Below are positions 62,565-64,000 of a DNA stretch of 64,000 nucleotides, piece after piece. Position 1 is the stretch's first letter, and each line of letters begins with the position of its first letter. Source of the stretch: JBBSJZ01 sp041751935 (GTDB lineage: Bacteria; Planctomycetota; Planctomycetia; Pirellulales; Pirellulaceae); the NCBI GenBank assembly GCA_041751935.1, contig JBGSIA010000126.1, positions 1 to 64,000 of the forward strand. The letters are read 5' to 3'. The notes beneath the pieces are model-generated. The model was not told the origin of the DNA. It did not search any database and worked only from the letters and a program-made list of their open reading frames with translations. The position numbers and the translations under genes were made by a program.

Positions 62565-63764
62565 CTAAAACGCTTTCTCTTCGACGATGCCACGGTTGCG
62601 GAAGTGGCGAACAACCTCCAGCCCCGGACCTCCGATGTTCGCCATCCCCATGACCAGCGCGTTGCGGCCAGACAGACTGACAACCTTTTCGAAAATCTCC
62701 TGCACGCTGTCGCCTTCTCCCAGCGTTAACCGCCGTGGGTCCAAGCCTGCTTGTGTCGCGTACTTCGCAAAGATGTAGGTGCCAGATCCGATCAACACGT
62801 AGTGATCCGCCTCGCGCCAGTTCGCACAAGCTTCCGCCAACTGACGCGACCGATCGGGACGATCAAAACGACAGTTGAAAATCATCACGCGTTTGCCCAC
62901 ATCTGGATATCGCTCACAAGCCATATTCCAAATTCGCTCGGTACTCTCGGGATCGTTCGCGGCAAAACCGTTTACAAAAACGATCCGGCGACCAAAGAAA
63001 TCCAACTCGGCAACCGTCATGATCCCGGGGTCCGGCGGTGCCGACCACATTCCCTGTAGCGCAGTTGCTCGATTGACGCCCAGATCCGCAAGCACTTTGA
63101 GCGCAAGGGCCACGTTCTCTGCGTGTTCAATGTAGGAAAACTGCGCCAGATCCAACGGCGCGATTGCGGCCACTTCGTCTTCGCTTACGGTAATCAATTC
63201 GCAACGGCGCTCGTCACAGACATACCGAAACGCGTCCAGGTGCCGACGTTCCGCGGTGAACAGTTTCCCGTTGCGTGGAACCATTCCCAATAGCGCATAG
63301 GCCACATCTTTTTCGCCTGGTCCCATGACGTCCAAGTGATCCGCTCGCGCGTTGGTAATCACGGCATGAGTCGCATGAACCAAGCGGTATTCACAAACCC
63401 ATTGCAGATAGGGAATCAGCGCCATGCACTCAATGACCAAAGCGTCCGATTGCAACTCCGCCGCAGCGCGAACAATCCGTATCTGCTCAATCACATTCGC
63501 CCGGGCAGGACGAAAGACGGGAAACTCCGTCCCATCGGGCATGATCATTCGCGCCAGTGTACCGGTGGTTTTGGCGCACGTGCGTTTCCCCGATGCTCGC
63601 AAACCGGCTGCGATTAAACGTGTTACCGACGACTTTCCCCGCGTCCCGTTAACATGAATCCGCAACGGGATGTGATGCAACCGACGAGTATGAAGGTGTG
63701 ATTCCAACCATCCGAGCCCCATGAGGGCACCGGTGGTACCAAGCAAAGCTAGAGAACCGTCCAT
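62565..63764 (-). CDS. pgsB: Poly-gamma-glutamate synthase catalytic subunit PgsB/CapB
   Basis: 399 residues from ATG 63764 (AAAGGT about seven bases upstream). A hydrophobic N-terminal anchor (LALLGTTGALMGLGWLE) precedes an amide-ligase (Mur ligase-like) domain with the ATP loop HVNGTRGKSSVTRLIAAGLR near 37-56, KTTGTLARMIMPDG, ECMALIPYLQWVCE, THAVITNARADHLDVMGPGE and FNCRFDRPDRSRQLAEA. PgsB uses ATP to activate the gamma-carboxyl of glutamate and extend the polymer on the inner face of the membrane. First gene of pgsB-pgsC-pgsW; the product could be a capsule or released polymer. Confidence 0.93.
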   Translation of the reverse strand: MDGSLALLGTTGALMGLGWLESHLHTRRLHHIPLRIHVNGTRGKSSVTRLIAAGLRASGKRTCAKTTGTLARMIMPDGTEFPVFRPARANVIEQIRIVRAAAELQSDALVIECMALIPYLQWVCEYRLVHATHAVITNARADHLDVMGPGEKDVAYALLGMVPRNGKLFTAERRHLDAFRYVCDERRCELITVSEDEVAAIAPLDLAQFSYIEHAENVALALKVLADLGVNRATALQGMWSAPPDPGIMTVAELDFFGRRIVFVNGFAANDPESTERIWNMACERYPDVGKRVMIFNCRFDRPDRSRQLAEACANWREADHYVLIGSGTYIFAKYATQAGLDPRRLTLGEGDSVQEIFEKVVSLSGRNALVMGMANIGGPGLEVVRHFRNRGIVEEKAF

Positions 63765-64000
63765 CAACGACCTTTAACAAACCGCTGCCGTTCCAGCGAC
63801 AACTCTACTCCACAACAACTGTGCGGAAGAATCGGCAAAACATAGCGATTAGTTGACACTCTGCGAGTAGGCGAATTCAGATTTTCATAAATACTCTTGG
63901 CGACGGATGAAACTCAATGCCGCGATAATTCACTAAGGAAGATTGCGCTACGTTAAAGGCGAATTATGCTAACAAAGTTGATTCAATCGAGCGGAATTGC
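63765..64000. promoter_or_regulatory. Upstream region of the pgs operon, to window end
   Basis: 236 bases, AT-rich toward the end. The pgs promoter should lie here on the minus strand. A TTGACA at 63852-63857 on the plus strand may be a -35 box for a gene beyond the window; no -10 is obvious. Confidence 0.35.

Noticed and set aside
63336..63657. Plus-strand frames opposite pgsB
   Set aside because: Shadow frames; pgsB on the other strand shows strong family motifs.
63852..63890. Complete sigma-70 promoter on the plus strand near the window end
   Set aside because: TTGACA is present but no convincing TATAAT at 16-18 bases; only a possible -35 was noted.

Overview
The window looks like chromosomal DNA of a marine planctomycete of the Pirellulaceae (Rhodopirellula-like). 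This rests on gene content: proteins pairing a DUF1080 domain with a PQQ-type sugar dehydrogenase, Gfo/Idh/MocA oxidoreductases (one with a Tat signal), a sialate O-acetylesterase with FG-GAP repeats, a giant beta-helix protein with an LEPR-like N-terminus and a dockerin, Uma2 proteins and a three-domain AmmeMemoRadiSam protein. No rRNA, tRNA, CRISPR array, intact transposase or origin was seen. The organism assignment is inference.

Region 1 (1-2.7 kb): end of a type II secretion F-like operon, a lactate/malate dehydrogenase and a GT10 glycosyltransferase. Region 2 (2.7-14.8 kb), the most unusual part: a minus-strand run of inorganic-carbon and ion-transport genes. DabA, DabB, a second NuoM-like membrane protein and a SulP permease carrying a carbonic-anhydrase-like domain form one tightly overlapping operon, with an NhaD antiporter downstream. 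DabA keeps all four predicted zinc/catalytic residues; the SulP-attached domain has lost both zinc cysteines. The operon is surrounded by gene wreckage: a PTS EIIA pseudogene with a stop and a frameshift, a CDF transporter scrap and a STAS tail of a second SulP permease. A palindromic repeat lies inside the dabA reading frame.

Region 3 (14.8-29.4 kb): esterase, NtrC-type two-component pair, a 133-bp inverted-repeat element supplying the stop codon of a Nudix gene, sucCD, uxaA-like gene, thrS and a Uma2 gene. Region 4 (29.4-43.3 kb): secreted carboxypeptidase-regulatory-repeat protein, oxidoreductases, MgtC/DUF4010 membrane protein, a DUF1080-GSDH fusion, an NAD kinase with a degenerate NadD-like front half, a prenyltransferase-repeat membrane protein and aroB.

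Region 5 (43.5-64 kb): beta-helix surface protein, small c-type cytochrome, glycosyltransferase, secreted proteins, Tat-exported oxidoreductase, AmmeMemoRadiSam fusion, a REC-HATPase protein next to a large hybrid histidine kinase, a CE15 glucuronoyl esterase, a CAP-domain protein, and the pgsB-pgsC-pgsW operon for poly-gamma-glutamate. Together the genes suggest an aquatic heterotroph with polysaccharide turnover and surface polymer synthesis that also has an energy-coupled bicarbonate uptake system. Many reading frames could start earlier than annotated; starts were chosen from signal peptides, family N-termini, ribosome binding sites and ATGA overlaps.
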